From: Hexactinellida sp. DTS-2022
Lineage: Eukaryota > Porifera > Hexactinellida
DNA: 64,000 bases
Reading direction: 5' to 3'
Assembly: GCA_028753945.1 (NCBI GenBank)
Contig: JAPNXP010000001.1
Coordinates: forward strand, 14,188,501-14,252,500
The notes beneath the pieces were generated by a model that was not told where the DNA came from, did no database searches, and was given only the letters and a program-made list of their open reading frames with translations. The position numbers were made by a program, and so were the translations under genes. Below are positions 10,154 to 20,522 of this stretch, piece after piece (positions within the stretch are counted from its first letter, which is position 1; every line of letters starts with the position of its first letter).

Positions 10154-12690
10154 TTTGGAAGTGTGCAAGCAGAACGAATGGATGGCAAGACTGTTCTCAA
10201 TGCTCCAGCAAATCTTTGTTTTCCGAGAGTCTGATATCCGGAAAATTGTGATCGAGGACGTTGTTGGAGTCAGTAAAAACAGCTGGCGAGGGCAATCACC
10301 CACAATTGGCATGGACGAGCTCAGTCAATAGAGCGTATGTATGCAGGCCTTCATCTAGCCTTAAGCCCCCTACCCAAAGTATACAAGGTGTATGGCAACC
10401 AGATGAAGGCCTGTATGTATGGGCATTTCTCGAGCTCTGCTGCCAGATTATGGCACTTTTAAAGATACAAGAATATCGCGATGAAGTTGGAAAATTCAGA
10501 TATGACCAAAAATGCCGGACAGAGGCATCGACTCTTTGTGGACATCTAACTTCGCTAGAGATGCTCTACACTGCTATCATGATGGGGCGTTTGTTGAGCC
10601 GTGTAGATGTGGTCATGCGTGTACTCCAAAGCGGGAAGCTTGGACTATCCAACGCACTTGATTACATGCATCAACTACAGTTAGCAATTCAGAATGATGC
10701 GGACGAGGCGCGAGGAAGTGGCATAGAGAATAGTGAAATATGCTAGAGAGTTCGTCAAAGAAATAGAAAACCGTGTGAGAGATAGGGGAGTGGAATCAGA
10801 TGAGGCTATATTTGGTTGGGGCGGTGAAGCAGCTACGACGAGAAGACGGAGGGCTGAACATGAGTTACCCGAGACAAGATTCAAGGCCATGTATTTGGAA
10901 GTGTACGCTAAGATCAACAAAGAGCTTGCGTTGAGGTTTAATAAGGACAGCAATACAGCGTTATCAGTGATTAGGAGCTGTACACAGTCACGCAGGGTTG
11001 TATCAACTCATTTTGAGGGCAAAACAACTCATTTTTTGTCTACAAACTCATTCAACTCATTCATTTTGCTGTTACCAACTCATTCAACTCATTCAAGAAA
11101 ATGAGTTGATTCTGCCAACTACTTTTTTATTAAACTAATTGTAACTAACGTATATCTTAAATCTTCAGTTTACTAATACATTTACAGCTGCGTCGGTCGG
11201 CTCTCAAAAGTGGTCCGTCCTAATTTGGATCTCCCTACACATTAATGTTACGACAAAGTGAAAGTGGTCTGGCCATGGTCGGAAGTAGGGTTGTATCAAC
11301 TCATTTTGAGTTTGCAAAACAACTCATTCAACTCATTCATTTTGCTGTCACCAACTCATTCAACTCATTCAAGAAAATGAGTTGATTCTGCCAACTACTT
11401 TTTTATTAAACTAATTGTAACTAACGTATATCTTAAATCTTCAGTTTACTAATACATTTACAGCTGCGTCGGTCGGCTCTCAAAAGTGGTCCGTCCTAAT
11501 TTGGATCTCCCTACACATTAATGTTACGACAAAGTGAAAGTGGTCTGGCCATGGTCGGAAGTAGGGTTGTATCAACTCATTTTGAGTTTGCAAAACAACT
11601 CATTCAACTCATTCATTTTGCTGTCACCAACTCATTCAACTCATTCAAGAAAATGAGTTGATTCTGCCAACTACTTTTTTATTAAACTAATTGTAACTAA
11701 CGTATATCTTAAATCTTCAGTTTACTAATACATTTACAGCTGCGTCGGTCGGCTCTCAAAAGTGGTCCGGCCTAATTTGGATCTCCCTACACATTAATGT
11801 TACGACAAAGTGAAAGTGGTCTGGCCATGGTCGGAAGTAGGGTTGTATCAACTCATTTTGAGTTTGCAAAACAACTCATTCAACTCATTCATTTTGCTGT
11901 CACCAACTCATTCAACTCATTCAAGAAAATGAGTTGATTCTGCCAACTACTTTTTTATTAAACTAATTGTAACTAACGTATATCTTAAATCTTCAGTTTA
12001 CTAATACATTTACAGCTGCGTCGGTCTGCTCTCAAAAGTGGTCCGGCCTAATTTGGATCTCCCTACACATTAATGTTACGACAAAGTGAAAGTGGTCTGG
12101 CCATGGTCGGAAGTAGGGTTGTATCAACTCATTTTGAGTTTGCAAAACAACTCATTCAACTCATTCAAGAAAATGAGTTGATTTTGCCAACTCAAAATGA
12201 GTTGATACAATCCTGAACTACACACAACGGTCTTTTGGCCATGAAAGAGTATGAAATAATGGATGACTAGGTTTTAACAGATTTTGCACCAAATTCACGC
12301 CGGAGGTATCCGTAGGTGCACTTAATTAAGAATCAATTGGTTATTTTGAGAGGTGTTAAAAAAATCCCAAGGTTATTGCATGTGAGAGAGGAAAGAGAAA
12401 TACGGTTGAAAATTTAATTGACGAAGATGTATCAGAGTGACAGACTGCCGTTGCATTCAATGTATGCTAAGCTATCTTGTGGATTTGAAGAAGTGGGTAG
12501 GTGGAACTTTTGATGAGTCTTTCAAGTTTTTGACATTTCTACTGACGTTGAGTTAAAACTGCGCGGCGATTGGCTCTAGATGACGACTTCTTGGACAAGC
12601 TCACGCTGATGTATCTCAACGTAGATGTGTTAAGAAAAACTGATAACATTGATGTTGCTCATAGTGCATTTCCGAATTATTGTTAATTGT
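10154..12690 (+). pseudogene. Decayed hAT-type transposase (ZMYM1-like) gene
   Basis: The frame at 10261-10746 and a shifted continuation at 10733-10980 read as the helical middle of hAT/ZMYM1-like transposases. Recognisable segments are CRTEASTLCGHLTSLEML, LLSRVDVVMRVLQSGKLGL, then an Arg-rich RRRRAEHELP and TRFKAMYLEVYAKINKELAL. These correspond to the usual GR-L, W-diL, vsk-LQ and R-RRR/fr-y-vLD blocks of the family. A frameshift separates the parts at about 10740. A tandem-repeat element (10993-12215) interrupts the gene, and a further fragment at about 12530-12660 (DDDFLDKLTLMYLNVDVL) looks like its continuation. No RNase H catalytic core can be followed intact. Confidence 0.55.
10993..12215. 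mobile_element. Inverted-repeat element with 276-bp tandem repeats
   Basis: The outer ends CAGGGTTGTATCAACTCATT and its inverted form (ending GATACAATCCTG) bound the block. Inside, a 276-bp unit is repeated about four times, with starts at 11285, 11561, 11837 and 12113 and very few differences. Each unit holds an ACTCATTCAACTCATTC region next to its inverse GAATGAGTTG. I find no target duplication. The CAGGG start is hAT-like but the class is unproven. Confidence 0.8.
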
Positions 12691-12773
12691 GCATGTCTAA
12701 ATTATGAAAATGTCTATTCTATAGAGGTGTCAGATAATACACAGGTCTCAGTCCTATGGTCCCCTTAATATTA

Positions 12774-12930
12774 ATGATTGTGAAGTTAGCAGTGAAAAAA
12801 CAAAAAACCGTATGCAACTTAACACCCTATAACTTAGTCATACATCATCCGATTGAGGTGCCATTTGGACTCAGATGATTTCAGCCTAGGAGGTTTCTGT
12901 TATTTTAACTAGAACTCTCTCTAACACCTC
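12774..12930. repeat. Left terminal inverted repeat of the OTU transposon
   Basis: It matches 19173-19017 on the opposite strand over about 155 bp, including CCATTTGGACTCAGATGATT and TCAGCCTAGGAGGTTTCTG. Confidence 0.85.
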
Positions 12931-13514
12931 TACACCAGACAGTGACATAGCAAATATTATCAATCTTTTATGCATCATCGTCACTTGTATTTATAACAGT
13001 AGATCTGGATTTGTATGTACCGTTTCTGGAGAAAAAGCATATTATGTATTATTTGAGTGTAGGTACTAATCTAGTTAATAAAACTTTACAAACTTGGTTA
13101 AAAAGAATTAGTACGTACTAACCGAGTTCTATGTAATGTCTAACCTGTCCTACTTCATACTCATTTTGTTTTTAATTGATGTTTCTAATTGGTAAACTTA
13201 ATGTCATCAACACTGACTTGTACCAATCTATAGATTCTGTTGATGCTAGATTATTTCGGGCTATATATATATAACTATATAGTGATTATATAGCTACATA
13301 AACTTTTCAAACGACTTTGTATTGGAGTGATAATCTATTTTTATTTTGATAATTATCTTTAATTTCAATCGTTTTATAACCTTCTCTTGAAAAACTTGGC
13401 AAGGAGGATGGATTATTTTGAAAATTGGATCTGTTACCTTTCAAAAGCAAAATTTGATATAATTTTCTCTTCCAAATCTACTTTTTACTTCCTTTTGCTC
13501 ATTCAATGTGGTGT

Positions 13515-13535
13515 ATTGAGCTAAATCCAGGACCT
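13515..13535 (+). other. 2A-like ribosome-skipping motif, frameshifted
   Basis: These seven codons read IELNPGP, the core of 2A peptides (D-V/I-E-x-N-P-G-P), near the expected start of the transposase. The upstream residues LLLIQCG are in a different frame; a single missing base at about 13513-13514 accounts for the shift. 2A-like peptides are known in non-LTR retrotransposons and some invertebrate NLR proteins. The motif is broken here, so any function is past. Confidence 0.6.
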
Positions 13536-14006
13536 ATTAGTGTATAATTTAATTGTAGTGTCTCAATATTATCCAATTTATAATAGTATGTCTATTTTAG
13601 TTGATGAAAGGATTTCTCAAAAATTTCTGGTTTCTAAGATTTTAGATGCCTTATTTTTATTAGGAGTAAATGTGTCTGATATTGGAACAAATCGGCTACA
13701 CAATTTTAATTGGCGTCTCTCTCATTCACTTTGGGGGAAATTATCAAAATCTATATTTGGTAGCAATCGTGCAGCCTATAGAGCCAAGATAATGAATATG
13801 TGGCGAAGTAATCAATCAAAAATTATAAAATCCAGCAAAGTCAGTTTCCTGTTCTCATTGTGAATCTGTACTTACCTTACCAATTAGTATACATGTCCAC
13901 AATTTTCCTCCTTCATTTTTCTTAACCTATCCAGGAAAATTATTCAGACAGTCAAACAAGATAATACATTCCAATGATGTCAAATATAATAATATTATTA
14001 TATTAC

Positions 14007-14181
14007 AGTTGAAACCGGATATTTTTAACACCGGATATTTTTAACAATCGGATATTTTTAACACATTTTCTTGTAAATAATTAATTATTGTTGTTGTTAT
14101 AAAATCGGGTATTTTTAACAATCGGATATTTTTAACAAATTTTTGTGTAAAGAATGTGTTAAAAATATCCGGTTTCAACTG
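14007..14181. mobile_element. TA-flanked MITE, CAGTTGAAACCGGATA family
   Basis: This 175-bp element begins CAGTTGAAACCGGATATTTT and ends with the inverse, flanked by TA. The interior repeats the word ATTTTTAACA. It interrupts the transposase gene. Confidence 0.9.
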
Positions 14182-15253
14182 TATTTAATATTACTAATTC
14201 AGTTGTTCCTATCTCCACACTTCCTCGTAACCAACAATGTCTTGACTTTATACCCAATTTCACCCATAATTTTAACCCACTTGAGGATTATTATGCTACA
14301 GTCCAAAATGCTTCCAATATGGAATCTAAGATCTCTTTTGAATTTTCATTAACTCAAGACGAATGGAGCCTTATATCTCCACATTACAGTGAAAATAGAT
14401 TAAGTAAGGAATGGACAAATGTTTTCAGTAAAAAGATATCAGTTGTGCATCCATATTGTGTTATTCAATATCTCTATCACCGTATTAACAAGAGTACTGC
14501 AACTCGAAACTTTCCTTATCTTGTAGTGGAAGCAATTTGTAAGTTTAAAAATTGTATCAGGCTTAAAATTTTCATACGCGATATTCCTCATCTGGATGTC
14601 AGAAATATCTCTGTTGAAGTCAATGTTACGGGAACTATTCTGAACAACATTTTAATAATAAAATCTCGCATTCTCGCTAATTATTTGGACTGGATAGGGA
14701 AAAGCTTGCTGAGAAATTGGCCCAAAATTCAACAAGTAATATTTATTATGACCAATTTGCTTGTTCTAAAAGCTTAGAAGTCGCTAAGCATGGGAATCTT
14801 AACTTTTTTAAATCTCAAGAGCTTCTTAGAAAAGTCAAATCTGAACATGAATCAAAGTGCAGATTAAGCAACGACATGTGGCAAGATATTATCATTACTA
14901 AAAAGGCTTATGAAAGCAATATTAAAGGTAATGTTATAGATGGTTATATTCAAAGTGTTTCTCAATGCCCTGTTGTAGTTCATATGCACAGCGAGGAATA
15001 GATACTTCTCATTAGAAAACTACAAGCTAATAAATTGATATTGCATTTAGATGCTACTGGCTCCGTTGTAAGAAATATTGACAAATTCCATAAAAAGATT
15101 CTGTATTATGCCTTAGTAGTAAGACATCCGGAATCCCAAATTAGTCCATTACCACTTGCAGAGATGCTAAGTAGTGAACATACTAACGTTGAAATTACTC
15201 ATTTCCCAACGAATGGTATTATAATGTGAAAAGGATGCTAAATAATGTAACTA

Positions 15254-15430
15254 CAGTGGTGTTCGGCTAATAGCAAGTCGCATTTTGCATGAAATTTGCA
15301 TGCTAATAGGCGAACTTGCTAAATATTAGAGGAACAAAACTAACATTAAATCCTCGCTTGGGGACAGAAAATAACTTGCTAATAGAGCAATATTGCTATT
15401 AGAGCAATTGCTATTAGGCGAACACTACTG
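15254..15430. mobile_element. TA-flanked MITE, CAGTGGTGTTCGGCTAAT family
   Basis: This 177-bp element begins CAGTGGTGTTCGGCTAATAG and ends GCTATTAGGCGAACACTACTG, flanked by TA. It lies between the two presumed catalytic Asp regions of the transposase and destroys the frame. Confidence 0.9.
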
Positions 15431-16614
15431 TACCTTCACCTATGTTGAAGTTGATTTTAGTTGGCCCATGTTACACAGCGTCTGTAATTGCTTTAATGCA
15501 CAAACTCTAGATATGTATTTAAAGTTTAAACGCTTGTTGGGAGAGATTATATCCAGATGCGATTTCTACTTATCGTATAAAAACTGTGCTACATATATGT
15601 TCTGCACATATTATGCACCGCTTTAGCTACAAGATAGATCGAAAATTAAATAAGAGACTTAAGAAAGAGACTAAACAATTTATAATGTTTGTGATGGCTC
15701 GTCTCGTAAGTTGTACATCTCTTAATGAAATGGATCAACTATTTACTTCCTTATGCATGCTATGCCTATACGGGTAAGGTATTATGAGATTGAACAATAT
15801 GTCGAGAAACTTGAGAGTGCAATAGGTCCAAATTATGAAGATTACGTACTAGTACTAGAAATAGAATATTTAACAGAGATTGATGAAGAACTGCCCAACG
15901 AAATGGGGGATAGTGCTACCTATAGAAAAAGTCGCCTTTTGGGAAGCATTTTGATTCTATACTAAAAAAATGCTACAGTTATGTTCAAAAATTAGAAAGT
16001 CAGCAAAGTAATACAATATTTGGTGAAAATTCTGAATTATATTTACCTTGTTTACCTGAGTTTCTAGCTACCCACTATATGCCAATAAGCCCTTTATGGA
16101 GCGGTTTGATTGTTGGCCCAGCATTATTTCCCGAAAAGGTCAAAGTTACAGTTACTGACTCCATGGCAGAAAATTGGATGAGGATTGTCAAACATAATAT
16201 TTTAAAAGACGAATCAAAGTTAAGACCAGGGGATTTTAATCATTTTATAAGAAGAATGTACGAAGGAATATCTGGCAGAATCAAAGCTTTTGACTTTGCG
16301 TTTCTCCCAATAAGTAGCAAAGTCTTGAAAAAAACAAATAGAAAAAGAAAATGGATTGATACAGAGGTTGAAGAAATTTGGGAGAGGCGCAAAAGCAAGC
16401 GTAGTTATTTTTAATCAAAGAAAATGTCGATTACGACAGGTTCAAGTAAAATTAATCCTAGAGTTAAAAAGATAGCTAATTCTCGTAAAAATATTGCAAA
16501 GGGGGAAGCGATAATTACAAACCAATTAATAGCGGAAATTACTTCAACTAGTAAAGTCCATACTCTAGAACGAAAGATGGTCATATAAATGAGTTATCAA
16601 GTGAAGAGAGTATC

Positions 16615-17088
16615 TTGGAAGTGATAGAAGTAAAATATTTCTATCATGGACAATTTATTCCTGTAAATGCTGTATGGCAATGTCAAAAATGCAAGGAATT
16701 TATGTTTACAATTGTAGGAGGGATGGTTTATGAAAACGAAGCTGATGACAAGACAGTAGAAATTCGAAAAGTAGCTCCATCTAAGGAAAAGCGGATTTCA
16801 CCAGATGGGAATTGTCTCTTCAGTTCGCTTTCTTATGTTATAGCTGGAACTGATTCTTATCATAAAGAAATACGCGAGTTATTAATTCAAAATATGACAA
16901 ATAAATATCGGGAAATATGCACTAATTACTGCAGTGCACATTATGATTTACTTCCTGAAAATCATTGTAAATCAACAGAAGATTACCTCAAAGTCAGCAT
17001 GATGGATCCTGTTGGCTCTTGGGGGACCGATTTAGAATTATTCCTAGCAGCTCAAATTCTTAGAACTGATATATCTATCTATATATAA
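16615..17088 (+). pseudogene. OTU-type cysteine protease domain (5' part, split)
   Basis: The 157-residue frame has an N-terminal zinc-like CQKCKEF segment and then the OTU core. The catalytic block is SPDGNCLFSSLSYV with the Cys in DGNC; the WGTDLELFLAAQI block follows at the C-terminal end. The final His-containing part is found only after a 1.5-kb insertion, at 18654-18806 (WNKFSAYGFND, KLDIHELTEKSL). OTU enzymes cleave ubiquitin chains; copies carried by transposons are common in invertebrates. Here the domain is interrupted and so presumably inactive. It follows the transposase on the same strand and may have been fused to it. Confidence 0.75.
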
Positions 17089-17665
17089 AAAGAGGAATTG
17101 TTGTGTGTGTGTTTGTTTGTTTGTTTGTTTGTTTGTCCAGAATTAATTGGAAAGACTACGAGTCCCAGAAAGCTGAAAATTTGTATACAGGGGTAATTTT
17201 ATACTGCGACAACGATCTATTGGTTTTTGAAGAGAAATATTTACATTTGAAGGTGACAAAATATGTTAGCCAATTAAATTCGAGGGTTTGTTAGTATGGA
17301 TTAGCAGATTTCATCAATTAGTATAAATAGATTGTGCATAATAGAAATATTTTCTGAGGCTCCAATTTGATTGATTGAAAATAAATTCATTTAACCAATC
17401 AATCATTTGTCTATTCTATTGCCTGTTTTTCTTTAGTATTATTTTGATTCGAGCTTTCTTATCGTGCAACTGAAATTTATTGAGCTATTAAAGCTCATTA
17501 TTAATATGATTGCTTTTGGGGAGGGAAAGGCCGCGAAGCGGCCGTTAATTGTATCGCGTAGTGCCTAACACGAACGAACAAAAGTCGCGAAGCGACTTTT
17601 GTGAGAGAGTGATCCGTCGCGAAGCGACCGAGACCGAAGGGCTCGTATTATTAAATCTCGATTGT

Positions 17666-17672
<7 letters not shown>

Positions 17673-17757
<85 letters not shown>
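17673..17757. repeat. GT dinucleotide microsatellite
   Basis: About 42 perfect GT units. The Cys-Val open frame through it is a by-product of the repeat. Confidence 0.95.
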
Positions 17758-17759
<2 letters not shown>

Positions 17760-17837
17760 TCCGGATTATATTAAGTGATGGGGGAATAGAAACCGCAATT
17801 AATATTGGGATATAAACTAACTTTCAAATGTTATAAT

Positions 17838-18540
17838 AGGTAAACAAATGTTATAATAGGTTAACAAGTATGCTGAACACGAATTTCGCGTTTATAAATT
17901 TCTCATATTAATATTTGTTGTTGTTGTTTACACAAAATAGGTAAACAAATTAATGAAAATTCAAAATCAACCTAGAAGTTAGCTTTCAACGGGTATTATA
18001 GGTAAACAAGTATGCTGAACACGAATTTCGCGTTTAAAATTTTCTAATATGAATTTTTGTTGTTGTTGTTTACACAAAATAGGTAAACAAATTAATGAAA
18101 TTCAAAATCAACCTAGAAGTTAGCTTCCAACGGGTATTATAGGTAAACAAGCATGCCGAACACGAATTTCGCGTTTATAAATTTCTCATATTAATATTTG
18201 TTGTTGTTGTTTACACAAATAGGTAAACAAATTAATGAAAATTCAAAATCAACCTAGAAGTTAGCTTTCGACGGGTATTATAGGCAAACAAGTATGCTGA
18301 ACACGAATTTCGCATTTAGAAATTTCTATTATTAATATTTGTTGTTGTTGTTGACACAAAATAGGTAAACAAATTAATGAAAATTCAAAATCAACCTAGA
18401 AGTTAGCTTCCAACGAGTATTATAGGTGAACAAGTATGCTGAACACGATTTTCGCGTTTAAAATTTTCTAATATGAATATTTGTTGTTGTTGTTGACACA
18501 AAATAGGTAAACAAATTAATGAAAATTCAAAATCTTAACG
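17838..18540. repeat. Tandem array of a 141-142-bp unit, about five copies
   Basis: The word GCTGAACACGAATTTCGCG (with small changes) starts at 17872, 18014, 18155, 18296 and 18438. Each unit also holds GTTGTTGTTTACACAAAATA and TCAACCTAGAAGTTAGCTT. Single copies at 1149-1282 (inverted) and near 28830-28925 show dispersal. Confidence 0.92.
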
Positions 18541-18653
18541 TCCCTTTCTACCATTTCCATGGTAGAAAGTGTAAGGCCGCACAGCGGCCGTTAACTTGAG
18601 GTGCGTAGCACCGATCTGTCGCAAAGCGACCGAGACCGAAGGGCTCGTTTGTT

Positions 18654-18806
18654 TATAAAGATGAAGATCATGTTTGGAACAAATTTTCAGCATATGGATT
18701 CAATGATAAACTTGATATACACGAATTAACAGAAAAGAGTCTATTTACGCCTTTATTTCAGTCACTTTCAACCTGTGTTAAAAGTGTAAAAAGTATTAAA
18801 CAATAA
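18654..18806 (+). pseudogene. OTU protease domain, C-terminal part
   Basis: The peptide DHVWNKFSAYGF and KLDIHELTEKSLF is the end of the OTU domain begun at 16615-17088, with the His region. It ends at a stop after SIKQ. The two halves are separated only by the inserted repeat block. Confidence 0.65.
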
Positions 18807-19016
18807 CTATGTACAGGATATATTGGATCACTATAACAAAGCTGAAGTAAATAATCTAGGCAAGAGGAATAATCTTTGGTAGAAAGGGACAATCTTTGGT
18901 AATTAGAACAATTAGGCCATAACATATATTAGAACAAATTCTTAATAAATCTATTATTATTTATGATGAGTAGGTAGAGGGGAAAATTAAGGTTGCAAAG
19001 TTTGGTGGAGAAGTGA

Positions 19017-19173
19017 TAATTATTAGGGAGAGTTCTAGTTAAAATGACAGAAACCTCCTAGGCTGAAATCATCTGAGTCCAAATGGCACCTCGATCGGAT
19101 AATGTATGACTAAGTTATAGGGTGTTAAGTTGGACACGGTTTTTTGTTTTTTCACTGCTAACTTCACAATCAT
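19017..19173. repeat. Right terminal inverted repeat of the OTU transposon
   Basis: It is the inverted partner of 12774-12930. Its outer end CTTCACAATCAT is two bases from the target duplication of the next hAT element. Confidence 0.85.
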
Positions 19174-19182
19174 AAGAAAACC

Positions 19183-20075
19183 GGGCATGCCTAATTTCCG
19201 GGACGGGACGGAACCGTCCCGAAAAATCCAGATACCTAAGCTACGGGACGGGACAGGTAGTAGTAAATTATTAATTACGATTACATGGGCTAAAACAGTA
19301 GTTCTTAACTGGTGGGGAATGGATCCTTTGTATAAAATATAATTTCTGAGAAATATTTTATATAAATTCTACGTGCTATAGTATTATTGTCGAGCCTCCT
19401 CACGATTATGATCAAAGCTAAGTTCGAAACAAATTAGAGGAAAACACTTTCACTGGTCCTCACATAGCCAAGCTTGCCCAGTAAACAAGTGCAACTATTT
19501 CATTAAGAATTTTAGAAATTTGATTGGCCGGTATCTATCGAAGAAATGTCAAGATTAAGCGATGTTGATGATGAATCAGATAGATGGGTTGCTGATTTTT
19601 TTAATTATTAAGTTCTTCAACAGAACACTATATAATTAGTATAAGACGTAGCCACTGCTCAGGTTTCACCCGACCATTTTTATTTCGGTAGCTACGGCCC
19701 TGTAAGAGATACCGTATATACATTCATTTTTATGTTGTGAATTAAGTTCATATTTAGGTGGGGAGTAGAGTATCTGGGTCACCCAATATAGGAAATTGCA
19801 CAGAAAAGGTTAAAAACCACATCAAAATAACCTCACCCAAGTTTTAATATTTTCTGGTTCTATTTTATTCACGATACGTGTACGTATTTGTTTAAATATA
19901 CGGTCTCCCTGGCAGTTTAGGAATTTGTAAGGATATATAGGATTTATAGAAGCCTATAGCTATACACATTAGGTGATCTATATGGGAGGTTTCGCACTGT
20001 CCCGTCCCGTACTTTAGGTACCTGGATTTTCCGGGACGGTTCCGTCCCGTCCCGTCCCGGAAATTAGGCATGCCC
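19183..20075. mobile_element. hAT-type element, 8-bp TSD AGAAAACC
   Basis: The ends GGGCATGCCTAATTTCC and their inverse bound 893 bp, with subterminal GGGACGGGACGG clusters in opposite orientation. AGAAAACC occurs exactly at 19175-19182 and 20076-20083. The interior is AT-rich with no intact transposase. Confidence 0.9.
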
Positions 20076-20083
20076 AGAAAACC

Positions 20084-20520
20084 TGGTCTAGAAATATCAA
20101 AACAGTCTCATTGATTATTATAACTAGTTCTGATATTAAGTTAGGGTTTAATCCCTTGTGTTTCCTAATTAAGCCTGGGTCACAATACAATATGGCCACC
20201 ATTAATAGTTTGTGTTAAACAATGTTATTCAAAATGATTCCGGAAATAGAACAAAGGAAGTTATACAGTGGTGATTATGCTTAGTTATGTAATTACAGTC
20301 TTGTTATGATAAGTAGCAGCTTATTATTAGCCAACCATAGCGAACATACATATTACTTAGTCGCTATTGGTTAGGGTACTCGTGAAGTATAGTAATCGAA
20401 CTTAATTAGTATTTCATTACAACTTACTTTATTACACTTCACTTAGTTCGTAACATTAAATACTAATTAACTCGATAATCCACAATACTACCGATTGCTG
20501 AACAATTCTCTATTCCCCTC
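20084..20520. other. Spacer before the gypsy-type fragment
   Basis: This is where a 5' LTR and leader would be expected, but I cannot define LTR ends or a primer-binding site. Nothing else is recognised. Confidence 0.35.
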
Positions 20521-20522
20521 CA

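Larger units (their letters stand above)
13540..16414 (+). pseudogene. Decayed DDE-like transposase of the OTU transposon
   Basis: Successive frames read as one protein broken by frameshifts and two MITEs. In order: an N-terminal helical part with NFNWRLSHSLWGKL; a Cys pair CSHC at about 13854; SFEFSLTQDEWSLI; then LHLDATGSVVRNIDKFHKK with ILYYALVV and SPLPLAEMLSSEH (15035-15190); VEVDFSWPMLHSVCNCFNA (about 15437-15495); FIMFVMARLVSC; and SMAENWMRIVKHNILKDE (about 16162). The LDATG and VDFSW segments look like the first two Asp of a DDE core seen in large invertebrate transposon families. The third acidic residue is not assigned. MITEs at 14007-14181 and 15254-15430 interrupt the frame, so it is inactive. 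Confidence 0.6.
17089..18653. mobile_element. Repeat-rich insertion splitting the OTU domain
   Basis: OTU coding sequence stops at SIYI and resumes at VYKDED on the far side. The insert carries GTTTG and GT runs, GC-hairpin blocks (17527-17645 and 18572-18652, each ending GACCGAAGGGCTCGT) and a tandem array (17838-18540). Related blocks are at 1960-2376, 2945-3075, 28840-29140 and 57893-58130. There is no coding content and the boundaries are approximate. Confidence 0.65.
12774..19173. mobile_element. 6.4-kb DNA transposon with about 155-bp terminal inverted repeats
   Basis: Sequence 12774-12930 is repeated inverted at 19017-19173 with few differences; both start ATGATTGTGAAGTTAGC. Between them lie a decayed DDE-like transposase (13540-16414) and an OTU protease (16615-17088 and 18654-18806), all on the plus strand. 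Insertions include two TA-flanked MITEs and a 1.5-kb repeat-rich block. I find no target duplication; the left end abuts another dispersed repeat (shared with about 24470-24535) and the right end abuts a hAT insertion. The class is uncertain; MULE-like is possible. Confidence 0.75.

Noticed and set aside
17549..17815. Cys-Val-rich open frame
   Set aside because: It is a translation of a GT microsatellite and GC-hairpin repeat.
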